DNA from: Janthinobacterium sp. CG3
GTDB taxonomy: Bacteria > Pseudomonadota > Gammaproteobacteria > Burkholderiales > Burkholderiaceae_D
Assembly: GCF_000344615.1 (NCBI RefSeq)
Contig: NZ_KB467824.1
Location: 1,880,022-1,924,700 of the forward strand
Length of the DNA stretch: 44,679 nucleotides
Direction of reading: 5' to 3'
Positions 37,150-44,195 of the stretch are shown piece after piece. The position numbers and the translations under genes were made by a program. Under the pieces are notes generated by a model. It was not told the origin of the DNA, made no database searches, and worked only from the letters and a program-made list of their open reading frames with translations. The stretch's first letter is position 1, and each line of letters starts with the position of its first letter.

Positions 37150-37317
37150 TCAATCGATTACGGCCGCACAGGCGTCGGTCGGCAGCGCCGCCGCGTGGCC
37201 GACCAGCGGCACCATTTTTAGCACGGCCGAGGTCACCCGGCATGGCGCGGCGACGACGCCGCAACCGCCCAACGAGACCAGGAACAACAGGGAAGCAAGA
37301 AGTGATGGTATTTTCAA
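37150..37317 (-). CDS. Small lipoprotein (DUF6726-like), TTG start
   Basis: A frame of about 55 residues, absent if only ATG or GTG starts are allowed, begins at TTG (37317) and ends TGA (37150). It has a lipoprotein signal: KIPSLLASLLFLVSLGGC, with a lipobox LGGC before GVVAAPCRVTSAVLKMVPLVG and HAAALPTDACAAVID. I recall tiny conserved beta- and gammaproteobacterial lipoproteins with the same CGVVAAPCRV...P-VGH-AA-PTDACA-xID layout (DUF6726 type). No Shine-Dalgarno is evident and no upstream ATG is available in frame, so the start is uncertain, but the reading frame is convincing. The protein would be anchored in the membrane facing the periplasm. Confidence 0.7.
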   Translation of the reverse strand: MKIPSLLASLLFLVSLGGCGVVAAPCRVTSAVLKMVPLVGHAAALPTDACAAVID

Positions 37318-37530
37318 AGTATCGCGCCAAATGAGGATTTGGCCAATTGTAGCGACTCAGGTGCTGAAATGGGTGCTCTTGGGACGAAAGTGTATCGGCT
37401 TTACGACATTGATCAATGTGCCATTTCGCTGCCTTGAATACCGAATGCGGGGCCTCAAGTATCGGCAATAATAAAAAGGATCTCAATTGGAGAAGGCCAT
37501 TGTTCTCCCGGAATTTTCCATCCTTTAGAT

Positions 37531-37980
37531 ATGACAACTATGACACCCGCACAATTTCGCTCCTTACTCGTCCTATGCATGGTATTAACGGTCGCCACTG
37601 TGGCTGCGAGCGCCTCGGGCTCGGAAAGCTTTTCCCGGGAATTGGCGGACGCCTATGGCAACTTGCCGAAGACCTGGATTAATGAATACCCTTGGACTGG
37701 CATCGTCGTGCTAAGTCCCCTTTTGTTTGCCAAAATAGCTGGCATTGTCGGGCTTTTCCAGCTCAAACCCTGGGGTCGGACGCTGTCCCTTTACGTAACG
37801 ATTGTCGGTCCCCTTATTTTCTTATTTTCTGGTCCGTCGCTCTGCACACCCCTGCAAAATATGCTGTATGAGGCCTCTACACTGTTGTGGGCGGCGCTGC
37901 TGGCAGTGGCATACTGCGCCCCCTTGAGCGCGCATTTCGCGGCGAGCGGGTCAGCGCGGAAGGTCCCTTCCGGTTCATAG
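37531..37980 (+). CDS. Unrecognised membrane protein
   Basis: This 149-residue protein has about four hydrophobic segments: 10-28, 55-75 (WTGIVVLSPLLFAKIAGIVGLF), 84-100 (TLSLYVTIVGPLIFLF) and 112-130 (LYEASTLLWAALLAVAYCAPL). The first may be a cleaved or anchoring signal. I do not recognise a family. The start near MTTMTPAQF has no strong ribosome site, so it could be slightly off. It is surrounded by small genes of unknown role. The base composition is less GC-rich than the neighbouring wax-ester genes, which may point to a recent arrival. Confidence 0.55.
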   Translation: MTTMTPAQFRSLLVLCMVLTVATVAASASGSESFSRELADAYGNLPKTWINEYPWTGIVVLSPLLFAKIAGIVGLFQLKPWGRTLSLYVTIVGPLIFLFSGPSLCTPLQNMLYEASTLLWAALLAVAYCAPLSAHFAASGSARKVPSGS

Positions 37981-38284
37981 GCCGCCCGGATCTCCCCGTC
38001 CTCTCTGACTCGCACAGCCATGCGTTTGGCTCGCCAAGTCTAGGCAAAGCCCCCTGCCCCGCGCCGATTTCGCATTAAGATCAAGCCCGAGTCAATTGCA
38101 GTATTGATACCGTTTCCTACTGTCATGCGCGCGGGCTGGCCACCGCTTTCCGCGCGCAGCAAACAACTTCTCACAAAGAACGTGGAGCACATCATGGGCA
38201 GGGCCGGACCGCCACGGCGGACGCGCGGCACGCGCGGCGCTGCACGATCGAAGGTTGCAAGCATTTAGAGAGACTGAGTAGCCT
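37981..38284. other. Gap before the acyl reductase, with a tiny Arg-rich frame
   Basis: This 304-base stretch has no recognised gene. A 24-codon frame (38194-38268, MGRAGPPRRTRGTRGAARSK...) starts behind GTGGAG and ends 17 bases before the reductase start; it could be a leader peptide, but nothing supports translation. A weak promoter-like pair (TTGCAG at about 38096 and TACTGT about 20 bases on) lies in the first half. Confidence 0.35.
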
Positions 38285-39916
38285 ATGGAACGCGCCTTGA
38301 ACTACACATTCCCGCCGGCCTCGCCGAGGCGCCGCCACGACGCCGGCGGCGCCGCAGCCGCCGCCGCCGCCGCGGCCAGCTGCACCGGCCCGCTGAACGC
38401 CCAGGAGGCCCTGGCCGGCAAGCACATCCTGCTGACCGGCAGCACCGGTTTTCTGGCCAAGGTTGTGCTGGAAAAGCTGATCCGCGCGGTGCCCGACGTC
38501 GGCAGCGTCATCCTGCTGATCCGCGGCGACCGCCACGGCGCCGACGCCCGCGCGCGCTTCGAGCGCGACATCGCCACCTCGTCGGTGTTCGACCGGCTGC
38601 GCGCCGAGCGGCCGCAATTCCTCGCCCGCTTCTTCGCCGAGAAAATCGACTGCGTCACCGGCGAAGTGACCGAGGCCGGCTTCGGCCTGCCGCTGCCGGC
38701 CTTCGCGCTGCTGTCGCGCCAGGTCGATCTGGTCGTCAACGCCGCCGCCAGCGTCAATTTTCGCGAAGCGCTCGACGAGGCGCTCAGCATCAACGCCTTG
38801 AGCGTGCTGAACGTGACTGCGCTGGCGCGCGCCGCCAAGGCGCCGCTGATCCAGGTCTCGACCTGTTACGTCAACGGCTACCACCGCGGCGAGATGTACG
38901 AGCGGCCGATCGATCCGGCCCGCGCCATCGTGCCGCGCCACGCCGACGGCCAATACGACCTGTCGCGCCTGCTGGCCCGGCTGCAGCACCGCATCGAGCA
39001 GGTCAAGGCCGGCGTCGCCGACCCGGCGCGGCGGGCGCGCCGCCTGACCGAACTGGGCATCGCCGAGGCCCACTACCACGGCTGGAACGACACCTATACC
39101 TTCACCAAATGGCTTGGCGAGCAACTGGCGATGCGCGCCATGCGCGGGCGCGCGCTGACCATCGTGCGCCCGTCTATCATCGAAAGCACGCTGCAGGAAC
39201 CGACCGCCGGCTGGATCGAGGGCGTCAAGGTGGCCGACGCCATCATCCTTGCCTACGCCCGCGGCAAAACCAGCGTGTTCCCGGCCAAGCCCGGCGAGGT
39301 CATCGACATCGTGCCGGCCGACCTGGTGGCCAACAGCATCGTGCTGGCCAGCGCCGAGGCGCTGGCCGACCCGGCAGCCCAGCGTATCTACCAAGCCTGC
39401 ACCGGCTCGCGCAACCCGGTCCTGCTGGGCAAGGTCATCGAGCTGGTGCAGACCGAGGCCAAGGAAAACTGGCGCAGCTACGAGCGGCTGTTCTACCGCG
39501 CGCCGCGACGCGATTTCCGCGTCGTCAGCCGCCCGACCTTTTTGCTGATGCTGCGCGCCATGCGCACCGGCGTTGGCCTGTGGAGCGGCGCGCGCCGCCT
39601 GCTGGGCGCCGGCGCCTCGCCCGCGCTCGACGCGCTGCGCACCACGCAGACGCTGGCACTGACGTTCTCGTTCTACACCGCGCCGCAGTATCGCTTCCAC
39701 AACCACAAGCTGATGGCGCTGGCGCGCCGCTTTAACCTCGAGGACAACGCCGAGTTTCCGACCGATCCGGCGCTAATCGACTGGCCCGACTACCTGTGCC
39801 GCGTCCACATGGCCGGTTTGAACCGCTATGCGCTGCGGCCGAGGGCGGCGCCGGCGCCCGACGCCGCCGTCGCGCGACAAACGGCATCGGAGCCGGAGCC
39901 GGCCGTCGGCGCATAA
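38285..39916 (+). CDS. Fatty acyl reductase (Marinobacter Maqu_2507-like)
   Basis: This 543-residue SDR-type enzyme would reduce long-chain acyl-CoA or acyl-ACP to fatty alcohol with NADPH. The N-terminal Rossmann motif is TGSTGFLAKVVLEKLIR (about 51-67). The catalytic Tyr/Lys pair is Y271-T-F-T-K275 in DTYTFTKWLGEQL. The segments VNAAASVNFREALDEALSIN, VSTCYVNGYH, RPSIIESTLQEPTAGWIEGVKVADAIILAYARGK and LCRVHMAGLNRYAL at the end match the fatty acyl reductase I remember from Marinobacter. The first 40 residues, Ala/Arg-rich, look disordered. It is followed by a WS/DGAT acyltransferase 120 bases later, so alcohol made here would feed ester formation. The start ATG 38285 lacks a good ribosome site. 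Confidence 0.92.
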   Translation: MERALNYTFPPASPRRRHDAGGAAAAAAAAASCTGPLNAQEALAGKHILLTGSTGFLAKVVLEKLIRAVPDVGSVILLIRGDRHGADARARFERDIATSSVFDRLRAERPQFLARFFAEKIDCVTGEVTEAGFGLPLPAFALLSRQVDLVVNAAASVNFREALDEALSINALSVLNVTALARAAKAPLIQVSTCYVNGYHRGEMYERPIDPARAIVPRHADGQYDLSRLLARLQHRIEQVKAGVADPARRARRLTELGIAEAHYHGWNDTYTFTKWLGEQLAMRAMRGRALTIVRPSIIESTLQEPTAGWIEGVKVADAIILAYARGKTSVFPAKPGEVIDIVPADLVANSIVLASAEALADPAAQRIYQACTGSRNPVLLGKVIELVQTEAKENWRSYERLFYRAPRRDFRVVSRPTFLLMLRAMRTGVGLWSGARRLLGAGASPALDALRTTQTLALTFSFYTAPQYRFHNHKLMALARRFNLEDNAEFPTDPALIDWPDYLCRVHMAGLNRYALRPRAAPAPDAAVARQTASEPEPAVGA

Positions 39917-40036
39917 GAAGGTGATGTCGCAGCTCGGCTTGGCTCGGCCCGGCGGCGGCATTCATGCATTCAGTGGCGCGCCACACAACCACGCCGACGT
40001 CAACAAAGACCGACGCGGCCATAGGAGACAGCAGCA

Positions 40037-41443
40037 ATGAACCATTCTTACGCACCGCTCGCGCCGGCCCAACCGGAGCACGACACCGCGGCGCTGCCGA
40101 TGACGCGGCGCGACTACGCCTGGCACCGCATGGACACCCGGCAGAACATGATGGTCATCAACAGCATCTTGCTGTTCGAGGGCGAGGTCGACATGGAGCG
40201 CCTGGTGTCGACCATCGCCGACCGTCTGCCGAACTACCCGCGCTTCACGCAGAAGGTGCAGCGCCGGCTGGGCCGGCCGCACTGGGTCGAGGACGCCGGC
40301 TTCGACATCGCGCAGCACATCAAGCTGGAACGGATGGCGCACGAAGTCAGTCTGCGCGAGCTGCAAAGCCATATGACGCGCATCGCCCACCTGCCGCTGG
40401 CGCCGAACCAGCCACTGTGGCACATGACGGTGCTCGACCGTGTCGGCGGCGGCCACGCCATCGTCTTCCGCGTGCACCACTGCATCACCGACGGCCTCGG
40501 CCTGGTGCACGTGCTGAACCACCTGACCGACGACAACGGCCGCCACGGCAAGGCGCCGTCGCCGGTCGGCCACCCGCACCGCGCCCTGGTGGCCGGCAAC
40601 TCGGTCTGTTCGACGCTGGCGCGCGGCCTGTCGTGGCTGAAAATCGCCGCCCACGTCACGCGCCTGTCGCTGCTGTGGCCCGACGCGCACAGCCAGTTCA
40701 AGGCGCCGCTGGCGGGCGACAAGCAACTGGTCTGGCTGCCGCCGCTGGAAATGGCGCGCGTGCGGGCCATGGCCAAGCGCATGGGCGTGACGCTCAACGA
40801 CGTCTGGGTCGCCGCCGTCTCGGGCGCGCTGCGCCAGTACCTGGCCGAGCGCGGCCAGGGCGTCGACGGCCGCGCGCTGCGCGCCGCCGTCACCTTCAAC
40901 CTGCGCGAAAAGGCCAACGCCTTCCAGCTCGGCAACGAGTTCGGCCTGGTCGCCGTCGAACTGCCGACCAACGTCGACGACCCGTGCCAGCGCCTGCGCC
41001 AGTCGAGCGCGCGCATGAGCGCCATCAAACGCTCGCTGCAACCGCAGGCGACGATGGCCTTCCTGTCGATCGCCGGCTGCCTGCCGACGGCGTTGCAACA
41101 CTTTGCGCTGAACCTGTTCACCTCGAAAGGCTCGGTGGTGCTGACCAACATCGAAGGCCCGCTCAGCCGGCGCTACCTGGCCGGCTCGAAAATGACCGAC
41201 CTGATCTGCTGGGTGCCGCAGGCCGGCAGGCTTGGCGTCGGCCTGGCCTTTATCTCCTACGCCGGGCAGATCCAACTGGCCCTGTTCGTCGACACCGACC
41301 TGGTGCCCGACCCGCAGCGTTTGATGGCGCTGACCCAGGACGCTTTCGGCGAGCTGGAGCGCGCCACCCGCGCCGGCGCCGAGGTGGCCGCGCCGCAGAC
41401 CGGCGCCAGCCTCGGCGCGCCGGCGCCCCTCACTTATAGCTGA
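40037..41443 (+). CDS. Wax ester synthase/diacylglycerol acyltransferase (WS/DGAT)
   Basis: This 468-residue acyltransferase would join fatty acyl-CoA to a fatty alcohol (or diacylglycerol). The active-site motif HHCITDG (147-153) matches HHxxxDG, with the general-base His. Other family landmarks: RRLGRPHWVEDAGFDIAQHI, PLWHMTVLDRV, NDVWVAAVSGALRQYL and the C-terminal VVLTNIEGPLSRRYLAGSKM ... GVGLAFISYAGQIQLALFVD (PLS-G--RY region). ATG 40037 follows an AGGAGA site. The gene lies just after a fatty acyl reductase on the same strand, the minimal pair for wax esters. Its end overlaps the end of the convergent TonB receptor by ten bases. Substrate preference (wax or triacylglycerol) cannot be told. 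Confidence 0.93.
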   Translation: MNHSYAPLAPAQPEHDTAALPMTRRDYAWHRMDTRQNMMVINSILLFEGEVDMERLVSTIADRLPNYPRFTQKVQRRLGRPHWVEDAGFDIAQHIKLERMAHEVSLRELQSHMTRIAHLPLAPNQPLWHMTVLDRVGGGHAIVFRVHHCITDGLGLVHVLNHLTDDNGRHGKAPSPVGHPHRALVAGNSVCSTLARGLSWLKIAAHVTRLSLLWPDAHSQFKAPLAGDKQLVWLPPLEMARVRAMAKRMGVTLNDVWVAAVSGALRQYLAERGQGVDGRALRAAVTFNLREKANAFQLGNEFGLVAVELPTNVDDPCQRLRQSSARMSAIKRSLQPQATMAFLSIAGCLPTALQHFALNLFTSKGSVVLTNIEGPLSRRYLAGSKMTDLICWVPQAGRLGVGLAFISYAGQIQLALFVDTDLVPDPQRLMALTQDAFGELERATRAGAEVAAPQTGASLGAPAPLTYS

Positions 41444-43461
41444 TAGCGGATGTTGGCAAACCACAGCCGGCCCGGGCTCGGGAAACCGTCGGCGAGCGCG
41501 TAATTCCGGTCGGTGGCGTTGTTGACGCCCGCCTCCAGCGTTACGCGCGCCGTCGGCTTGTATGCCGCCTTCACGTTCAAGGTCGTAAAGCCGGGCAGCG
41601 CCAGCGTATTCGAAACCCAGCGGCCACTGTCGTGTTCGGCGAAGGCGAGCAATTCGACGGCGTCGGCCGGACGCAACAGCAGGTGCGCGGTCAGCTTGCG
41701 TTTCGGCACGTCGGTCAGCTTTAGCGTCGGCGCGCCGAGGTTTTTCAGCGCGGTCAGCGTGACATTGCCGCCCCACTCCAGCCACGCGCCGGCCCGGCCG
41801 TTGACGCCCAATTCGAGGCCCGTCGCCCGCACCCGGCCGACGTTGCGCATCTGCGATTTGGCGCCGGCGACATTGGCCACCGGCTGGATCTTGTCGCTGA
41901 TATCGCTGTAGAACACCGCCGCCTCCGCCTTGACGCCCGCCCAGGCGCGGCCCCGGTAGCCAATTTCATAGTTCAGCGAGCGCTCCGCCCGCAGCGCCGG
42001 ATTTTCAATATAGGTGCCGAGGCGCTGGGAGTAGCGGTCCTTCAAGGTTGGCAAGCGCGTCTTGCCGGCCACGTTCGCGTACACACGGCCCGCGCCGGCC
42101 CAGTCGTGGAACAAGCCGGCTTGCGCGTTGTACGCGTGCTGCGTGCCGGGCAGCGCGTACGGATTGCCGAGGCTGTACACGCTCGCCGGCTTCAGCTGGT
42201 GGCGCGCCGCGCCCAGCGATAGCGTCCAGGCCGGGGCCAGTTCGACCGTGTCCTCCAGCGCATACGACAGCAAGCCATCCTCAAAAATGGTATTGCTGAC
42301 GCCGTTGCCGTCCAGTTCCTGGTGCTTGTCGGCCTTGTAGTGCGCCACCAGGCGCAGCGTGTGGGCTTGCCAGCGCGCCGATTCCAAAGTGATTGAACCA
42401 CCGACGGTGCGGTCGTGATACATGCTGCGGCCGGTGCCGACGCTGCCCGCGCCCGCGGTTTTCAGGCGCGTGTAGGCGCCGTTGGTGTACGTGTCGACTT
42501 CGTTGTCGTAGCTGTCGTGGTACAGCCGCAATTGCAGCAATTCAACGGCGCCCAACGCCGTCTTCGAAATGAAGTACAAGCTCTCCTTGTCCCAGAACGG
42601 CCATTTCCAGTAACGCGCGGCGGCCGCGTCGGTCGACGGCGGCTGCCCCTTTTCACCGTCCTGCCGGTAATAACTGAGCGCGTATTCGTCGCGCCCGTTC
42701 GGCGTCAGGCCCAACTTGAACGACAGCTTGCCGTCCTTGCGGTAGGCGTTGTTGCGCTGGCCACCGTCTTCGCTGGCGCTGCGCGCGACATCGGCCGACA
42801 GCGGGAAACCGTCGCCCTCCAGGTAGGACACGCCGGCCTGCACATACCACAGGCCCTGGTTGCTGCCGAGGTTGGCGGAAACCTGCCGTTCACGGCCGTC
42901 GGCCGCGCCGGCCGTCGCATCGGCCTCAAGGCGCCGCAGCGGTTTGCGCGAGATCAGGTTGATGGCGCCGCCCAGCGCGTTGGCGCCGTAGGCGACCGAG
43001 CTGAAGCCTTTGGCGACCTGGATCGCGGCCAGGTCGGCCGTCGTGAAACGGTTGAAATCGACATAACCGTCGTACGGTACGTAGACGGGAATGCCGTCGA
43101 TGAACAGCGGCACCTGGCGCGCGTCGAAGCCGCGCACCGCAATGGTCTTCTCGTTGCGCGCATTGGTCGACAAGCTCACGCCCGACAGCAGGTTCAGCGC
43201 ATCGCCGACGTTGTCGCGGTTGAACTTGCGCATGTCCTGGCGGGTAAGCACCGACGCGACCTGATGGTCGCCAACCTCGCCAACCTCAGCAACTTCGCCG
43301 GCCTGCGCGCGCTGGCCCACCACCGTCACCGCGCCCAGTTCAAACGCCGCCTGCGCCCAGGCGTAGCCATGGCCCAGCGCGGCCAGCGCGGCGACTGCCA
43401 ACGCGGTTTTGCGCGCGCCGTTCCGGCCTTGTTTCTTATTTCGTTGACTGTCTTGTTTCAT
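41434..43461 (-). CDS. TonB-dependent receptor, candidate molybdenum transporter
   Basis: This outer-membrane beta-barrel of about 675 residues has a signal peptide (KTALAVAALAALGHGYAWAQA). A plug domain follows (about 40-170; MRKFNRDNVGDALNLLSGVSL, KTIAVRGFDARQVPLFIDGIPVYVPYDGYVDFNRF, GANALGGAINLISRKP). The barrel ends in GRLWFANIRYQL. The N-terminus carries a short repeat AGEVAEVGEVGDHQ. ATG 43461 is chosen because the upstream extension lacks a signal peptide. The gene is divergent from a molbindin, with three ModE-like operators in the gap, the nearest 25 bases before its start. Uptake of molybdate or a molybdate chelate is therefore inferred; the family itself usually imports iron complexes or cobalamin. 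Confidence 0.88.
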   Translation of the reverse strand: MKQDSQRNKKQGRNGARKTALAVAALAALGHGYAWAQAAFELGAVTVVGQRAQAGEVAEVGEVGDHQVASVLTRQDMRKFNRDNVGDALNLLSGVSLSTNARNEKTIAVRGFDARQVPLFIDGIPVYVPYDGYVDFNRFTTADLAAIQVAKGFSSVAYGANALGGAINLISRKPLRRLEADATAGAADGRERQVSANLGSNQGLWYVQAGVSYLEGDGFPLSADVARSASEDGGQRNNAYRKDGKLSFKLGLTPNGRDEYALSYYRQDGEKGQPPSTDAAAARYWKWPFWDKESLYFISKTALGAVELLQLRLYHDSYDNEVDTYTNGAYTRLKTAGAGSVGTGRSMYHDRTVGGSITLESARWQAHTLRLVAHYKADKHQELDGNGVSNTIFEDGLLSYALEDTVELAPAWTLSLGAARHQLKPASVYSLGNPYALPGTQHAYNAQAGLFHDWAGAGRVYANVAGKTRLPTLKDRYSQRLGTYIENPALRAERSLNYEIGYRGRAWAGVKAEAAVFYSDISDKIQPVANVAGAKSQMRNVGRVRATGLELGVNGRAGAWLEWGGNVTLTALKNLGAPTLKLTDVPKRKLTAHLLLRPADAVELLAFAEHDSGRWVSNTLALPGFTTLNVKAAYKPTARVTLEAGVNNATDRNYALADGFPSPGRLWFANIRYQL

Positions 43462-43485
43462 CGCGTTCCCGCTCTCCCTTGCCGT

Positions 43486-43509
43486 CGTTATAGTAATAAG
43501 GATATAGCG
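43486..43509. promoter_or_regulatory. ModE-like operator 1
   Basis: CGTTATAG (43486-43493), an 8-base spacer, then ATATAGCG (43502-43509). The right half is a perfect CGNTATAT read on the other strand; the left half has one mismatch. The spacing equals that of the E. coli modA ModE site (CGTTATAT-N8-ACATAACG). It lies 25 bases before the receptor start codon. Confidence 0.75.
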
Positions 43510-43550
43510 CCTGCCGCAATTCAACCTTCTTGCAGCCCGGCAATCACCAT

Positions 43551-43574
43551 CGTAATATATAATCGAATATAGCG
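43551..43574. promoter_or_regulatory. ModE-like operator 2
   Basis: CGTAATAT (43551-43558), an 8-base spacer, then ATATAGCG (43567-43574). One mismatch in the left half and none in the right relative to CGNTATAT. The site lies in the middle of the receptor-molbindin gap, next to operator 3. Confidence 0.75.
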
Positions 43575-43577
43575 AGC

Positions 43578-43601
43578 CACTATATATGGCAAGATATATC
43601 G
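43578..43601. promoter_or_regulatory. ModE-like operator 3
   Basis: CACTATAT (43578-43585), an 8-base spacer, then ATATATCG (43594-43601). The left half has one mismatch and the right none. It is 27 bases (about 2.5 helical turns) from operator 2 and about 104 bases before the molbindin start. Confidence 0.75.
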
Positions 43602-43655
43602 GTTATTCCAGATGCTGACCGGCCGAGGGGAAATGCTCCGCTAATATGTTGCGCC

Positions 43656-43679
43656 GCACCCGCGCCTCATGGCGGGTGC
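43656..43679 (+). other. Stem-loop in the molbindin leader
   Basis: GCACCCGC (43656-43663) and GCGGGTGC (43672-43679) form an eight-pair stem with an eight-base loop, about 26 bases before the molbindin start codon. A TAATAT at 43642-43647 could be the -10 box, so the hairpin would sit in the 5' leader. No match to the Moco riboswitch was recognised. Confidence 0.45.
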
Positions 43680-43705
43680 ATCCAACAATCACCAGGAGTT
43701 AAATC

Positions 43706-44134
43706 ATGTTTACCAGCGCGCGCAATCAACTCAGCGGAAAAGTCACTGCCATCCAACGCGGGGCGGTCAATGATGAAGTCGAAATCGGATTGCCGGACGG
43801 CCAGAAAATCGTCGCCGTCCTGACCCACAGCAGCGCGCAATCGCTCGGCTTGGCGGTCGGCTCCGAGGCCTTCGCCCTGATCAAGGCTTCCTGGATCATT
43901 CTGCTGACCGATACGGCCGGTGTGCGCCTGTCGTCGCGCAACCAGCTCGCCGGTACGGTGGAAAAAGTCACGATCGGCGCGGTGAATGCCGAAGTCACCC
44001 TGAAACTGGCCAGCGGCGACGTCATAGCCGCCATCGTCACCAACGACAGCGTCGGCAACCTGGGCCTGGCTCCGGGCAAGGCCGCCAGCGCCGCGTTCAA
44101 GGCGTCGAGCGTTATCGTCGGCGTCAAAGTGTAA
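43706..44134 (+). CDS. Molbindin (two Mop/TOBE domains)
   Basis: This 142-residue protein has two Mop-like domains. The first is RNQLSGKVTAIQRGAVNDEVEIGLPDGQKIVAVLTHSSAQSLGLAVGSEAFALIKASWIIL (about 6-66). The second is RNQLAGTVEKVTIGAVNAEVTLKLASGDVIAAIVTNDSVGNLGLAPGKAASAAFKASSVIVGV (about 78-140). The TSARNQL-G-V--I--GAVN-EV pattern is the Mop signature. Such di-Mop proteins bind molybdate or tungstate in the cytoplasm and act as storage or homeostasis proteins. ATG 43706 follows AGGAG. It is divergent from the TonB receptor across three ModE-like sites, so both are probably molybdenum-regulated. No transporter (modABC) or modE gene is in the window. Confidence 0.93.
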   Translation: MFTSARNQLSGKVTAIQRGAVNDEVEIGLPDGQKIVAVLTHSSAQSLGLAVGSEAFALIKASWIILLTDTAGVRLSSRNQLAGTVEKVTIGAVNAEVTLKLASGDVIAAIVTNDSVGNLGLAPGKAASAAFKASSVIVGVKV

Positions 44135-44195
44135 CTCCGTACTTCCCGCCCCCGCCGCGCGGTCAATCCACCCAAGTTAAGGATTTTCCAACCTT

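Noticed and set aside
37133..37537. 134-codon ATG frame across the small lipoprotein
   Set aside because: It has no signal or domain and ends in Arg-rich noise. The overlapping TTG frame encodes a coherent lipoprotein.
38192..41785. Two long minus-strand frames opposite the acyl reductase and the WS/DGAT genes
   Set aside because: Both are antisense shadows of recognised enzymes and show the typical Gln/His/Arg/Val bias.
43615..43700. Moco riboswitch before the molbindin
   Set aside because: There is only one simple stem-loop. The conserved multi-helix pattern could not be recognised, and ModE-like operators already explain regulation.
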